In this document: in pieces, positions 9,804-19,374 of the stretch | How positions within the stretch are numbered: position 1 is the stretch's first letter | Layout of the letters: each line of letters opens with the position of its first letter | Source of the DNA: CAKZSB01 sp964573105 | GTDB taxonomy: Bacteria; Pseudomonadota; Gammaproteobacteria; Granulosicoccales; Granulosicoccaceae | Assembly: GCA_964573105.1 (NCBI GenBank) | Contig: CAZNIS010000026.1 | Location: forward strand, 6,856 to 70,855 | Direction: 5' to 3' | Length of the DNA: 64,000 bases | The notes under the pieces: generated by a model | Seen by the model: only the letters and a program-made list of their open reading frames with translations | Databases searched by the model: none | What the model was told of the DNA's origin: nothing | Position numbers and translations under genes: made by a program

Positions 9804-10205
9804 GGGCAAGTCGAATCCCGAAATCGCCTGTTCTGTTTTATTGTGATGCGGTAATGTGCTGCAGCTCTGGTGGCGCAACCCGAATTGATTGACCGACCTG
9901 TGGCATAGGCGGCGGATTTGTCTGAATGGGGCCTGCCGGCTGACCGGAAACGTTTTATTTCCCGTGCGCCGCTTGAGGTGTGTTGATGCCTTCTCGTACA
10001 AGTTGGTATTTGCCATCATCGCGTATGCCGTGTTCATTATTGCGTACCATCATTGCAGGGCGCGGGTCGAGTAATGCGCGGTGCGATCGACTCAGTGCTT
10101 GTGGGTCCAGGCCATGCCAGGGGCCCCGATCATAGAAACCAGCAGCGGCGTTTTGATGGTCAGTTTAGCTTGCGTAGATTGTCTTGAACTTCGATGTGCA
10201 AAAAC
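9804..10205. other. 402-base intergenic region, no gene seen
   Basis: This region lies between the converging VanZ-like and 2OG-oxygenase genes. Short frames on both strands (9889-10074 plus, 9702-10037 minus) lack ribosome-binding sites and family features. No strong terminator with a T tract is visible. Confidence 0.4.
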
Positions 10206-11000
10206 TCATTCGCGGCGGCCAAAGAACTTCATTCGGATGTCATCGCTGAACGTGTAAGCGGGCGTGTTCGAATAGTTGAACAATGCAATGATTCGCGCGT
10301 TCCCGTCTCCGACCGGCGCTACGCGATGCAGCGACCGATGGCCGTTAAAAAACGATAGGGTGCCGGCGCCAAGCGTTTCACTGATGGTGCCACTGTAGTG
10401 ACCCTCCAGCACTGCTTGTTCGTTCACCCGGGCATGGTCAGCGGGCTTGCGAATCCGCGGCGCAAACTCGAATTCGCCGCCATTCTGCGCCACTTGAATG
10501 GACAGGGACACGACCATGTCGTTCGGGTCATAGTGCCAACCGAGCTCATCCCCGGCCTTCAACACAGTCAGCATACAGCCAATTAGTGGGTCGGCGGTGG
10601 GGTAGAGTGTTTCACCGTCAAAGACATTGTTTAGAAAGTCAGTGAATGCCTGCGATTGATACAAGGCGCGCAGTGCGGATGCTGGCGATAGTCGATCGTA
10701 AGCAATGCTGCCAATCGCGGCGCGTGTGCTGACCGGCAGCCGGCTTTCGTCGCTGTCATCAACCCCGTTGGGGGTTGCACGCCAGTGTTCGGTGCGATGC
10801 GCTTGTGGGCTGAGCGAATGCGCCTCGTTCTGGATTTCGGTCTGTGCTTCAGTGCGAATAAAATCCGGCAACAGGCACAGGCCATTGTGCTGTAGTTTTG
10901 ATTTACAGTGCGCGACGATTTCGTCATATGCCGCAGTGCCCGGTTGTTCAATCGGGTAGCGTGAGGTGTCGACGATTTCAGAAACGAGTGTTGGCGTCAT
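10206..11000 (-). CDS. 2-oxoglutarate/Fe(II)-dependent oxygenase, HalD/BesD-like family
   Basis: This 264-residue enzyme has the iron-binding facial triad H156-x-D158 (GWHYDPND) and H225 (RSLHRVAPV). A downstream R-I-I-A-L-F segment probably supplies the 2-oxoglutarate Arg. Family features include GGEFEFAP, GTLSFFNGHRSLHRV and a C-terminal FFGR. The overall pattern resembles the family that contains amino-acid halogenases such as BesD/HalD. Those replace the Asp of the triad with Gly, whereas Asp is kept here, so hydroxylation or another oxygenation of a small amino acid or derivative is predicted. It lies 87 bases downstream of the CocE-type gene and may be the last gene of the peptide-uptake operon. 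The substrate is unknown. Confidence 0.72.
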   Translation of the reverse strand: MTPTLVSEIVDTSRYPIEQPGTAAYDEIVAHCKSKLQHNGLCLLPDFIRTEAQTEIQNEAHSLSPQAHRTEHWRATPNGVDDSDESRLPVSTRAAIGSIAYDRLSPASALRALYQSQAFTDFLNNVFDGETLYPTADPLIGCMLTVLKAGDELGWHYDPNDMVVSLSIQVAQNGGEFEFAPRIRKPADHARVNEQAVLEGHYSGTISETLGAGTLSFFNGHRSLHRVAPVGDGNARIIALFNYSNTPAYTFSDDIRMKFFGRRE

Positions 11001-11087
11001 CAGATGGTCCGTTTTGTAACGTACGAATTCTTGGTTGCAAGTGAAGATGGCGTTTTATCTTCTTATCGTTACTAATTCACGATTTAA

Positions 11088-13106
11088 TCAAACCAGATCA
11101 CGGCTGATATCCTCTGACCACTCCCGATGTGCGACCACACCCTCAGCGTCACGCGCGGTCAGGCTGGCTGATATCCGCCATAGAGTCGGCAGTGCCTGGA
11201 CGCTGACTGTCGTATCCAGCTCGGTGTACCATCCGTCGCGCTGGTGCACCATCGTCCATTCACACAAGGCACAGGCTGAAGAGACATCTGCCGGATTTAT
11301 TGTGAAGGTCTCCCGGCTGGTGTGTTGAACTGTCAGGCCAGTGTGCAAGTGTTTGACTGCGCCGCTATCGCTATAGCGCTGATACGTTTCAAGTCCGCTC
11401 AGGAAGTTGATCTCTCGTGTACGAAGATGCTCGCCTTCGCTTAGAGTTTCTGTCTTGAGTGGCGGCGCGGTCTCGGGTCTGGCAAAAGCGGGCAGCGTGT
11501 GATCCTCTGCTCTGATGGCACGCTGTGGCAGTTCGATTCGAGCGCTACCCGCGGTGAGGGTAAGCGTAGCGTCGTATTGTGCCGGCCAGATAACGGGCCA
11601 GTAGGCAGTGGATAGCGCCAGCCTCAGGCGCTGGCCCATCGCAATCCGCTGGCCAACAGCGTTCAACTGAATCGCAATGTCGAATGCTTCACCAGGCTGT
11701 AAGGCTGCGGGCTCGCGATGGCCGTGTCGATGGGTCAGGTTGAGCACACCATAGCTTAGCAACGTGGCAGATCCATCGTCATTGACCGACGACAGAACCA
11801 CCGTCAGGTTCGCCTGTGCGGCATCGCAGCGCAACGTGGCGTGAAACACTGGAAAACCCAACAACTGGAGATCATCCTGCAGCGGTTCGCTTTCGAATAA
11901 GGTCATCAGCCCTAGCTCGCCGTTTTGATCCAGCGCGCCATCACCGCCGCCGTAGCCGCACCAGGCACCTGCGGTCCAGCCGGCGTTTTGCGCAGTTTTT
12001 ACCACGATAGGCGAGGCGCCGGGTTTGTACGAAAGTGACTGACCTTCCAGATACAACGTGCTGATATCGAGTGCTGCTCCGTGCCAGCCGGGTTCTGCCA
12101 CCCACCGGCCAGGGCGCTGATCATATGCAGTGGCAGGTAGTGCAGGCTCTTGTATCCACGCGCGCAGCATAGGTTCATCCATGATGCCAGTGTCGTGCCC
12201 CTTGAGATGTTGATCCCACCAGCGCCGGCACTCCTGTAGAAAACCAATCCGTGGGCCCGGTGTTGCAAAATGCGGGTACTTGTGAGCCCATGGTCCTATC
12301 AGGCCCTTGCGCGGGCAGGACAGATTCTCCAGCATCCTGAAGATCGCGTTGGTGTAGCCGTCCGTCCAGCCACCAACTGCATACACGGGTACTTTGATTT
12401 TGGCGTAGTCTTCACAGACGGAACCGTGTGCATAAAAATCATCGCGACGCTGATGGGAAAACCAGTCGAGCATCCACAGTCCGTTGTTGTCCAGGCGCTG
12501 GCGCCACATGTCTCGCCAGCGCTCGCCAACGATAGCCGGGTCAGGTGGTGTGTTGGCAATTGAAAAAGCAGTCGCACCCCAGGCGATTTTGTCAGTCAGT
12601 GCGCAACCGCCCATAAAATGGATGTCATCGGCATAGCGATCGTCGGTCGAACACAAGGTAATAACCGCTGCCAGTGCCGGTGGCTGGCGGGCGGCGACTT
12701 GCAGTCCGTTAAAGCCACCCCAGCTAATACCAATCATACCCACTCGACCGCTGCACCAGGTTTGGGTTGCCAGCCAGTCGATAATTGCCAGTGCATCGTC
12801 CTGCTCTTGCCGCAGATATTCACCCAGGCAAATACCTTCACTGTCACCAGTGCCTCGCATGTCGACTCGCACGCTGGCGTAGCCGTGGCCGGCAAAGTAG
12901 GGGTGGGTCAGTTGATCGCGCTCGACTGTACCGTCGCGCTTTCGATAGGGCAGATACTCAAGTATCGCAGGTACCGGGTCTTCTTCGGCATCCTCCGGAA
13001 GCCAGATGCGAGCGGCCAGCCGTGTGCCATCCGGCATCGCAATCCAGGTGTTTTCAATTTCTTTTACCGCGCGGGGAAAGTTTTGCACCACGTGAATCGG
13101 ATCCAT
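11088..13106 (-). CDS. CocE/NonD-family hydrolase (X-Pro dipeptidyl-peptidase-like)
   Basis: This 672-residue alpha/beta hydrolase starts at ATG 13106, with AAGGAG 7 bases upstream. The N-terminal part carries the family pattern ILEYLPYRKRD, HPYFAxHGY and VDMRGTGDSEG. The nucleophile elbow is GISWGG (S128). The C-terminal half is the beta-rich PepX_C-like domain. Members cleave acyl or amide bonds, for example Xaa-Pro dipeptides, cocaine esters and glutaryl amides. There is no signal peptide, so it is cytoplasmic and fits processing of imported peptides. It lies 12 bases after the last ATPase of the ABC operon. A paralogue lies at 19375-21330. The exact substrate is unknown. Confidence 0.88.
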   Translation of the reverse strand: MDPIHVVQNFPRAVKEIENTWIAMPDGTRLAARIWLPEDAEEDPVPAILEYLPYRKRDGTVERDQLTHPYFAGHGYASVRVDMRGTGDSEGICLGEYLRQEQDDALAIIDWLATQTWCSGRVGMIGISWGGFNGLQVAARQPPALAAVITLCSTDDRYADDIHFMGGCALTDKIAWGATAFSIANTPPDPAIVGERWRDMWRQRLDNNGLWMLDWFSHQRRDDFYAHGSVCEDYAKIKVPVYAVGGWTDGYTNAIFRMLENLSCPRKGLIGPWAHKYPHFATPGPRIGFLQECRRWWDQHLKGHDTGIMDEPMLRAWIQEPALPATAYDQRPGRWVAEPGWHGAALDISTLYLEGQSLSYKPGASPIVVKTAQNAGWTAGAWCGYGGGDGALDQNGELGLMTLFESEPLQDDLQLLGFPVFHATLRCDAAQANLTVVLSSVNDDGSATLLSYGVLNLTHRHGHREPAALQPGEAFDIAIQLNAVGQRIAMGQRLRLALSTAYWPVIWPAQYDATLTLTAGSARIELPQRAIRAEDHTLPAFARPETAPPLKTETLSEGEHLRTREINFLSGLETYQRYSDSGAVKHLHTGLTVQHTSRETFTINPADVSSACALCEWTMVHQRDGWYTELDTTVSVQALPTLWRISASLTARDAEGVVAHREWSEDISRDLV

Positions 13107-13118
13107 ACTGGCTCCTTT

Positions 13119-14099
13119 TTAACGCGTCACAGCCGATGCTTGCCCGGCTGTAAGTGGGAAGTGACAGCTGACGACATGAGCGCCGTTATCACTTGTGACT
13201 GGCGCCTCGACGCTGCAACGTGATTGTGCCCTGGGGCAGCGTGGATGAAATTCGCAACCGCCTGGACGCGCCAGCAGGGAGGGAACCTCGGCGGGCAGGG
13301 TGATGCGTGTGTGCACGCGATCCGGGTCCGGCTCCGGGTTGGCGGACAGGAGTGCCTGGGTATAGGGGTGTTTCGGTGTGGCGAAAACCTCGCGGGTGGG
13401 ACCGCGCTCGACAAATCGCCCGAGATACATCACTGCGACATGATCGGCTACATGGTGTACGACATGCAGGTTGTGCGTGATAAACAGCATCGCCAGATTC
13501 ATCCGCTCGCGCAGATCCATCATTAGGTTCAGTATCTCACCCTGGACTGATACGTCCAGCCCGGCTGTCGGCTCATCGGCAACAATTAGCGCGGGGTTCA
13601 GCGCAATTGCGCGCGCCACCCCGACACGTCGCGCCTGGCCACCGGACAGCTGGTGCGGGTAGCGATCCAGATACGCTGCCGGCAGACCCACCTGCGCCAG
13701 TAGTTGACGCGTCTGTTCGTGGATATCGTGCGCCGCGTCGCGATGAATACGAAAGGGTTCTGCCAGTAGTTCGCTGATCGTCATGCGCGGTGACAGAGAT
13801 CCCATTGGATCCTGAAACATCATCGCCATTCGTCGTCGATGGGGTTTCATCTGCGTGCGCGTCAACTGGTCGATGCGTACGCCTTTAAAGCTGACACTGC
13901 CGCTGGCAATTGGCTGTAACGCGTTGATTGCCCGCGCCAGTGTCGTTTTGCCCGAGCCACTTTCCCCCACCAGTGCGAATGTCTTGCCTGCCGGCAGGGA
14001 GAAGCTGACTCCGGCGACCGCTTGTATCGATTGTCGTCGCCAGGCCGGACCGACTCGAAATTCGACACTGAGATCGTCTACGTCCAGCAGGGCGCTCAT
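13119..14099 (-). CDS. Peptide-type ABC transporter ATP-binding protein (DppF/OppF-like)
   Basis: This 326-residue ATPase has Walker A GESGSGKTT (about residues 41-49), the ABC signature LSGGQARRVGVARA and Walker B LIVADEPTAGLD. The C-terminal oligopeptide-transporter extension contains a Cys cluster (CEFHPRCPRAQSRC), typical of OppF/DppF. The start codon overlaps the stop of the preceding ATPase gene in ATGA, so the two are translationally coupled. It should pair with that ATPase under the two permeases to drive uptake of peptides or peptide-like solutes. Confidence 0.93.
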   Translation of the reverse strand: MSALLDVDDLSVEFRVGPAWRRQSIQAVAGVSFSLPAGKTFALVGESGSGKTTLARAINALQPIASGSVSFKGVRIDQLTRTQMKPHRRRMAMMFQDPMGSLSPRMTISELLAEPFRIHRDAAHDIHEQTRQLLAQVGLPAAYLDRYPHQLSGGQARRVGVARAIALNPALIVADEPTAGLDVSVQGEILNLMMDLRERMNLAMLFITHNLHVVHHVADHVAVMYLGRFVERGPTREVFATPKHPYTQALLSANPEPDPDRVHTRITLPAEVPSLLARPGGCEFHPRCPRAQSRCSVEAPVTSDNGAHVVSCHFPLTAGQASAVTR

Positions 14100-15088
14100 G
14101 AGTTGCCCGCGTCAATACAGCGAGCAATATGGCCTGTCGCCACTTCAATCACCGGAGGAGTTGAATCGCAGGCGAGCTGGCGGCGGTCGCAGCGAGGTGC
14201 AAAAATGCAGCCGCGTGTCGGCTGGCGAAGATCGGGGATCTCGCCTGCGATCGTTGGCAGTCGCAGTGTGTTTTGCCGCTGCGATGCAGAATCGATAGCG
14301 GCCGTGCTGTGACGCGCCGGGTCGCACTCGAGCAATCGGGCAGTATACGGGTGCTGCGGGTGGTTGAAAATCTGCCTGACCGATCCGTGCTCGACGACTT
14401 CTCCGGCATACATCACAACGACGTCGTCACACAATTCTGCGATCACACCGAGGTGGTGAGAAACAAACATCACCGCACAGCCGATCTGTTGTTGCAGTTG
14501 CTGCAATAACTCAATGATTGCCACCTCGAGGGTGGCATCTAGCGCGGTCGTGGGTTCGTCTGCGATCAGCAATGCCGGTTTCATCATCAAGGCCATTGCA
14601 ATCGCAATGCGCTGTTTCATGCCCCCCGAAAACTCGTGAGGGTAGCGCTTCAGCGCGGCCTGTGGATCCGGAATGCGAACCTGTTCCAGACTATCGATGC
14701 AGCGTGCGATTTTATCTCGCTTGCTGTCGGCCAGACGATACTGAATATTGAGCATCTGGCGACCGATCGAGAGCACCGGGTTCAATGTACCCATCGGGTC
14801 CTGGAAGACGGTGCTGATTCGCTGGCCGAGCAATTCGCGCATGCCTTGCTCGGATCGTTCGTTTATCGCCTCCCCCTCGAACAGGATGCTGCCGCGTTGA
14901 ATTTGGCCGTTGTCTGCCAGCAGGCCGAGTATCGCGCTGATCAGCGTAGATTTGCCACAGCCGCTCTCACCGACAATACCGACGATGCGTCGTTCCGGCA
15001 CGTCGAATGAAACGTTTCGCAGCGCTTGTAACTCGCCTCCGTCGGTAGTGAAGCTGACACTCAGATTTTGAATCGACAACACGTTCAT
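14096..15088 (-). CDS. Peptide-type ABC transporter ATP-binding protein (DppD/OppD-like)
   Basis: This is a 330-residue ATPase. I place the start at ATG 15088, which overlaps the stop of the permease gene in ATGA. The open frame extends 36 codons further upstream into the permease gene without family content. Walker A is GESGCGKST, the signature FSGGMKQRIAIAMAL and Walker B LLIADEPTTALD. The Cys-containing C-terminal extension (RGCIFAPRC) is typical of the family. It is the partner of the ATPase at 13119. Confidence 0.93.
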   Translation of the reverse strand: MNVLSIQNLSVSFTTDGGELQALRNVSFDVPERRIVGIVGESGCGKSTLISAILGLLADNGQIQRGSILFEGEAINERSEQGMRELLGQRISTVFQDPMGTLNPVLSIGRQMLNIQYRLADSKRDKIARCIDSLEQVRIPDPQAALKRYPHEFSGGMKQRIAIAMALMMKPALLIADEPTTALDATLEVAIIELLQQLQQQIGCAVMFVSHHLGVIAELCDDVVVMYAGEVVEHGSVRQIFNHPQHPYTARLLECDPARHSTAAIDSASQRQNTLRLPTIAGEIPDLRQPTRGCIFAPRCDRRQLACDSTPPVIEVATGHIARCIDAGNS

Positions 15089-15948
15089 GAGCGTCGCTTC
15101 AATCGCGGGTCGAACAGATCGCGCAGTGTCTCGCCCAAAAAGGTGAAGCCGAGTGTCGTTAATATGATGGGCAGGCCACCCGCGATTGCGATCCACGGTG
15201 TATCTCGAATGGCGCTGAATCCGTCGTTCAGGATGGCGCCCCAGCTTGGCGTTGGCGGGCGCACACCCAGACCGAGAAAACTCATGCCCGCCTCAATTGC
15301 GATCACGACCGGAATGTCCATTGACGCCAGTATCAACAGCGGGCCAATCGAGTTGGGCATGATGTGACGGGCAAGAATGCGTGCTGTGGTTGCCCCCATA
15401 CTCTGCGCGGCAGTGACAAACTCGGCCGTTTTTAGTGCCAGTGTCTGAGTGCGTACGATGCGTGCGTAGCCCGGCACATTAACCAGAACGACCACCACCA
15501 CGACTGCGGTTAATGAGGGGCCAAAAAGGGTGACGAGTGCCAGTGCCAGCATCACGGTCGGAAAGCTCTTGATCGAGTCGAACAGCAGGATCATGACATT
15601 GTCCAGCCAGCGCGGGCCGTAACCTGCGATGAGGCCGAGTACTACGCCGATTATCAAGGACACACCGGTAGCAAACAGTGCAATCGACAACGCGATGCGG
15701 CTACCGTGCAACACACGACTGAACAAATCGCGACCCAGCTGATCCGTGCCGAGCAGGTGTTCTGCTGATGGCGGTAGAAAACGATCACGTGGAGATATCT
15801 TGTTCGGTTCGAACGTCGTCAGCAGATCGGCGAATATTGCACCGCACAGCATGATAAGCACGAGCGTTACGCCGAGTGCCCCGAGCGGTTCTCGCAGGAT
15901 TCGCCAGGCGGTGCGCCAGCCGCGCTGTTCAGAAGCGGCTGCGTACAC
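15085..15948 (-). CDS. Peptide-type ABC transporter permease (DppC-like)
   Basis: This 287-residue inner-membrane protein has about six membrane helices. It begins with the DppC-type N-terminal hydrophobic segment (GALGVTLVLIML), followed by the hallmark HLLGTDQLGRDLFSR and the EAA loop region EFVTAAQSMGATTARILARHI. It overlaps the upstream DppB-like gene by 20 bases and couples to the ATPase gene downstream. Together with DppB-like it forms the translocation channel. Confidence 0.93.
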   Translation of the reverse strand: MYAAASEQRGWRTAWRILREPLGALGVTLVLIMLCGAIFADLLTTFEPNKISPRDRFLPPSAEHLLGTDQLGRDLFSRVLHGSRIALSIALFATGVSLIIGVVLGLIAGYGPRWLDNVMILLFDSIKSFPTVMLALALVTLFGPSLTAVVVVVVLVNVPGYARIVRTQTLALKTAEFVTAAQSMGATTARILARHIMPNSIGPLLILASMDIPVVIAIEAGMSFLGLGVRPPTPSWGAILNDGFSAIRDTPWIAIAGGLPIILTTLGFTFLGETLRDLFDPRLKRRS

Positions 15949-16900
15949 GGGGATCCAGCGCGCCGACGATCAGATCCGCCAGCAGGTTCAACAGCACAAA
16001 CAACGCAGTGGTAACCAGCACGGCGCCGGTGACTAATGGATAATTTCGTGTCAGTATCGCGTCGTAGACAAGTTTACCGACCCCCGGCCGGGCAAACACG
16101 ATTTCTGCAAACACCGCAGATGAGAGCATTTGTCCGATGCCGACCCCGAGCAGCGTGACGGTCGGCAGAATTGCGATAGGCAGCGCGTAGCGATAGGTAA
16201 TCATCGCGTCGGTTAAACCGAATGCACGTGCCGTGCGAATGTGCGGCGCCTCCAGCACCTCAAGCATCGAGGCGCGGACCATCCTTGCGATATATCCCAC
16301 CCAACCGAGACCAACTGCCAGTGACGGCAGAATCAGATGCTTGAGCTGATCTGCAATATCGCCCGGCTCGCCGGCGCCGATAGCCGGCAGCCATCGCAAC
16401 GAAACCGAAAAGATCAACAACGCGTATATCGCCACAACAAACGATGGCACTGCGATTACCGCGACTGACAGCACGCCCACCAGGCGATCCACCAGACTGC
16501 CACGGCGAATGGCGGCCCAGCACCCCAGCGGGATACCGAGCGCGACGGACCAGCTGATCCCACCCGCTATCAGTGCCAGAGTAAATGGCAATTGTTCCAT
16601 CACCACATCCGCGACCGGTCGCTCCGATAACACCTCATTGCCCAGATCTCCGCGCCAGGCGTTACTGAAAAACTGCCAGAACTGCACCCATACCGGTTGA
16701 TCCAGCCCCATCTTGATTCGCAGCGCGTCGCGCATTGCCTCGGTGGCCCTTGGCCCAAGTGCAACCGCTGCAGGATCGCCCGGGATCAGGTAGATCATAC
16801 AAAAAAGGATCATCATCGCCAGTGAGACGATAACGAGCGCCAGTACCAGGCGGCTTAAGGTGTACTTGAGCAAGAGGGGGCGGTGAACGCTGGCCTGCAC
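15929..16900 (-). CDS. Peptide-type ABC transporter permease (DppB-like)
   Basis: This 323-residue permease has the family N-terminus (YTLSRLVLALVIVSLAM, IYLIPGDPA) and the EAA loop EAPHIRTARAFGLTD. Its C-terminal pattern is FAEIVFARPGVGKLV. The start is GTG 16900 by the longest-frame choice; an internal TTG near 16866 is an alternative because no strong ribosome-binding site is visible for either. It lies 39 bases after the binding-protein gene. Confidence 0.92.
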   Translation of the reverse strand: MQASVHRPLLLKYTLSRLVLALVIVSLAMMILFCMIYLIPGDPAAVALGPRATEAMRDALRIKMGLDQPVWVQFWQFFSNAWRGDLGNEVLSERPVADVVMEQLPFTLALIAGGISWSVALGIPLGCWAAIRRGSLVDRLVGVLSVAVIAVPSFVVAIYALLIFSVSLRWLPAIGAGEPGDIADQLKHLILPSLAVGLGWVGYIARMVRASMLEVLEAPHIRTARAFGLTDAMITYRYALPIAILPTVTLLGVGIGQMLSSAVFAEIVFARPGVGKLVYDAILTRNYPLVTGAVLVTTALFVLLNLLADLIVGALDPRVRSRF

Positions 16901-16939
16901 GCCTGTCGATACTGACCAGGCGTGCAGGCGTTGCGTTAC

Positions 16940-18493
16940 TTAGGCGGGCTTGAATTCCTGCAACAGCGATTCACCGTTGGGCTTTAAGCCCGGAACGATG
17001 TTGTCGCGATGAATGGCGCCGACAACTTCGTGTGTCAGAAACACGTAGCTGCCGCTCTCGTCCATCAGGGCCTGCATCTTTTTGTATATTTCATCGCGTT
17101 TGCCAAAGTCACTCTCAACCAGGCCCTGATCGTGCAGCGCTTTGTATTCCTCGCTATTGAAGCGCTCCCAGTTCCATACACCAACTTGCTCCGGTGTGAA
17201 CCAGACGCTGGCCCAGCTCGGATCGGGCTGCATCGAGAATCGGCTCAGTACCAACTGCAGTTTGTTCCAGTAGTCGCCGTCCTTAGAGCCAAGTGTCCAG
17301 AAGGTGCCGCTGTCATTCTGTTTAATTTCGCAGTTGATACCGACCTCGGCCAGATTGGCCTGTATGACCTGCGCAGCACTGAGTCGCTCTGATTGATTGA
17401 GTATGTCCAGGGTCACGGTGAGATCAGTGATGCCTTCCTGCTTGAGTAGCTCGCGTGCCTTGTCCGGATCATAGTCGTAGGAAACGCTGTCGCGACTGCC
17501 CGGCAGGCCAGGTGCAACGATGCCGTTGCCGACGGTAGCGGCGCCATAGTAGGCCGCGTCGACCACTAGTTGCCGGTCAATCGCGTGCTGCACCGCACGG
17601 CGAACATTGAGGTTGTCAAAAGGGGCCACATCCTGATTGATGCCGAGCCACACATAGGCCAGTGACGGCTTTTCCAGTACCACACTGTTGGCAGGTGGGT
17701 TCTTTTTCAATCGCGGGATCGAGCTGACTGAAGTCCATGTGTAATCCAGATCACCAGCTTCAAAGCCGCGCTCGGCGGTGGCCGGATCCTCAATCGGGAT
17801 TATGTGAATTTCCTCGTAGCCACCGGGCTCATGTGCCCAGTCCGGGTTGCGGCGCAATACCGTTTTCTGTTTTGGCTGCCATTCGGCAAGCAGATACTGA
17901 CCTGACTGTGCCACCGGCTTGGTTGTGATTTTATCGCCGAGCTCTTCCATCGCCTTTTTTGACAAAATGCATGAAGCGGGTGTGGGCAGGGTAGTCGACC
18001 ACAGTGGCACAAATTTATTCTTAAGGTGTATCAGGCCAGAGAGCTTGTCTTTTACTTCAACTTCTTTCAGTGCACCCCAGTCACCGGCATATGGGCTCTC
18101 AAGCGCAGGGTCCGCAATGCGTTCGATCGAGAATTTTACATCCTCGGCTGTCATCTGGCCGTAGCCGTCGGTGAAGACGATGTTATCGCGTAGTGTAAAC
18201 GCAACGGTTAGATCGTCGATTTGCTCAATCGTTTCAACCGCAACAGGCTTCCAGCCCCAGGTGTCGCCGGCCTGCGGGATAACCAGCGGAGCGAAGATTG
18301 AGCGGATGATATCGTCTTCGGGCAGGGATACGCGAAAGGCCGGATCGAGGACCTGCAAATCAGAGTAGCTGCGCACCGTCAGGATCTTGCCGTCATCGGA
18401 GATCGACAGTCGTGGCAGTGCCATGCTCGCCACGCCAAAAGCACCGGCTGCAGCCAAAAACGAACGCCGGGAGAGATCAGTTGTTTCAGTCAT
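16940..18493 (-). CDS. Tat-exported peptide-type solute-binding protein (SBP_bac_5)
   Basis: This 517-residue periplasmic binding protein belongs to the DppA/OppA/NikA family. I choose ATG 18493, with GGAGG 6 bases upstream, over the frame start 30 bases earlier. The N-terminus has a twin-arginine signal (SRRSFLAAAGAFG), so it is probably exported folded by Tat, which is uncommon for this family. Family features include FSIERIADPALESPY and NLNVRRAVQHAIDRQ. It is the first transporter gene after the regulator. Substrate specificity cannot be read from sequence; the CocE-type hydrolases and amidase nearby suggest peptides or amides. Confidence 0.92.
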   Translation of the reverse strand: MTETTDLSRRSFLAAAGAFGVASMALPRLSISDDGKILTVRSYSDLQVLDPAFRVSLPEDDIIRSIFAPLVIPQAGDTWGWKPVAVETIEQIDDLTVAFTLRDNIVFTDGYGQMTAEDVKFSIERIADPALESPYAGDWGALKEVEVKDKLSGLIHLKNKFVPLWSTTLPTPASCILSKKAMEELGDKITTKPVAQSGQYLLAEWQPKQKTVLRRNPDWAHEPGGYEEIHIIPIEDPATAERGFEAGDLDYTWTSVSSIPRLKKNPPANSVVLEKPSLAYVWLGINQDVAPFDNLNVRRAVQHAIDRQLVVDAAYYGAATVGNGIVAPGLPGSRDSVSYDYDPDKARELLKQEGITDLTVTLDILNQSERLSAAQVIQANLAEVGINCEIKQNDSGTFWTLGSKDGDYWNKLQLVLSRFSMQPDPSWASVWFTPEQVGVWNWERFNSEEYKALHDQGLVESDFGKRDEIYKKMQALMDESGSYVFLTHEVVGAIHRDNIVPGLKPNGESLLQEFKPA

Positions 18494-18519
18494 TGCATTC
18501 CTCCATTGGATCGGGTTGT

Positions 18520-19215
18520 TCACACTAGGTGGCTTTGCTTGTCACCACCGGTTTTTGCGGCGACGACATCACTGGGTATGACGACCGGAGAGGCGGCCCA
18601 GATCAATCGCGCCGGATGGTCTGTCTGGTTGCGTACGTTGTGTACCACTGAGGCTGGAAAACTGTAGCTGTCACCCTGTTTCAGTGTGATGATTTCATCG
18701 CCGATCAACAGCTGCAGTTCGCCATCGAGTACATAACCGTGAGTCTCGCCGCCATGTTGGTACAGGTGTTCAAGCTGGCGTGTCGAGCGCGGTGCGTAGT
18801 CCGCCACACCCATGTAGAAGTTGCCGCCGATTGAGCTGGAAAGCAGTGCGTCTGTGTAGCCAACTTCAGCAGCGGATTCTCCGTACAGCACATTGAGGTT
18901 GCGCCGGTTGCGGCGGCGCACCACAAACGTGCGCTCCAGTGGTCCCTCGCCGGGACGCCGCGCGAAAAACCAGTCGGCCGAGACATCGAGTGCGCTGGCG
19001 ATCTTTGCGATCACATCGATTGATGGATTGGTAGCGCCTCGCTCGATTGCGCTGAGGTGGCTCAGCGACACGCCGCTTGCCGCCGCCATGTCTTTCAGTG
19101 TCATCTGTCGGGCCCGGCGAACCTGGCGGACCTCTGAGCCGAGTGACGCCAGTCCGCCAGACAGGGCCAGTACGTCGGCGCAGGTTTGAGGTTGTGACAA
19201 CTCGTGAGTGGACAT
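18520..19215 (-). CDS. XRE-family regulator with C-terminal cupin domain
   Basis: This is a 231-residue transcription factor. ATG 19215 is chosen over an upstream TTG at 19272 that lacks a ribosome-binding site. An N-terminal helix-turn-helix is seen at about residues 30-85 (MTLKDMAAASGVSLSHLSAIERG). A cupin sensor domain follows at about residues 140-220 (GGETHGYVLDGELQLLIGDE, GDSYSFPASVVHNVRN). Such regulators usually control the adjacent transport and catabolic genes in response to a small molecule bound by the cupin. It lies 26 bases before the binding-protein gene and diverges from the second CocE-type gene, so it may control both directions. Confidence 0.9.
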   Translation of the reverse strand: MSTHELSQPQTCADVLALSGGLASLGSEVRQVRRARQMTLKDMAAASGVSLSHLSAIERGATNPSIDVIAKIASALDVSADWFFARRPGEGPLERTFVVRRRNRRNLNVLYGESAAEVGYTDALLSSSIGGNFYMGVADYAPRSTRQLEHLYQHGGETHGYVLDGELQLLIGDEIITLKQGDSYSFPASVVHNVRNQTDHPARLIWAASPVVIPSDVVAAKTGGDKQSHLV

Positions 19216-19374
19216 TGGTCGTTGGCGATCAGTGAACCTGTTCGTATACTGCCACAGTAATTCATCTGTCAAAAGAAAATTGTTTAGAAATTCTTGTCAC
19301 TCTCGAGCGCCTGCGGGGTGTCTGGTCTGCCGCTCTGTGAGTTCGTCAATCGCCGTACTTTGGGGATGGTTGCC

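Noticed and set aside
10206..11000. Radical halogenase
   Set aside because: The halogenase hallmark is Gly in place of Asp in the metal triad; here Asp is present.
15089..15196. N-terminal extension of the DppD-like ATPase
   Set aside because: It lies inside the permease gene; the ATGA overlap start at 15088 fits the family length.
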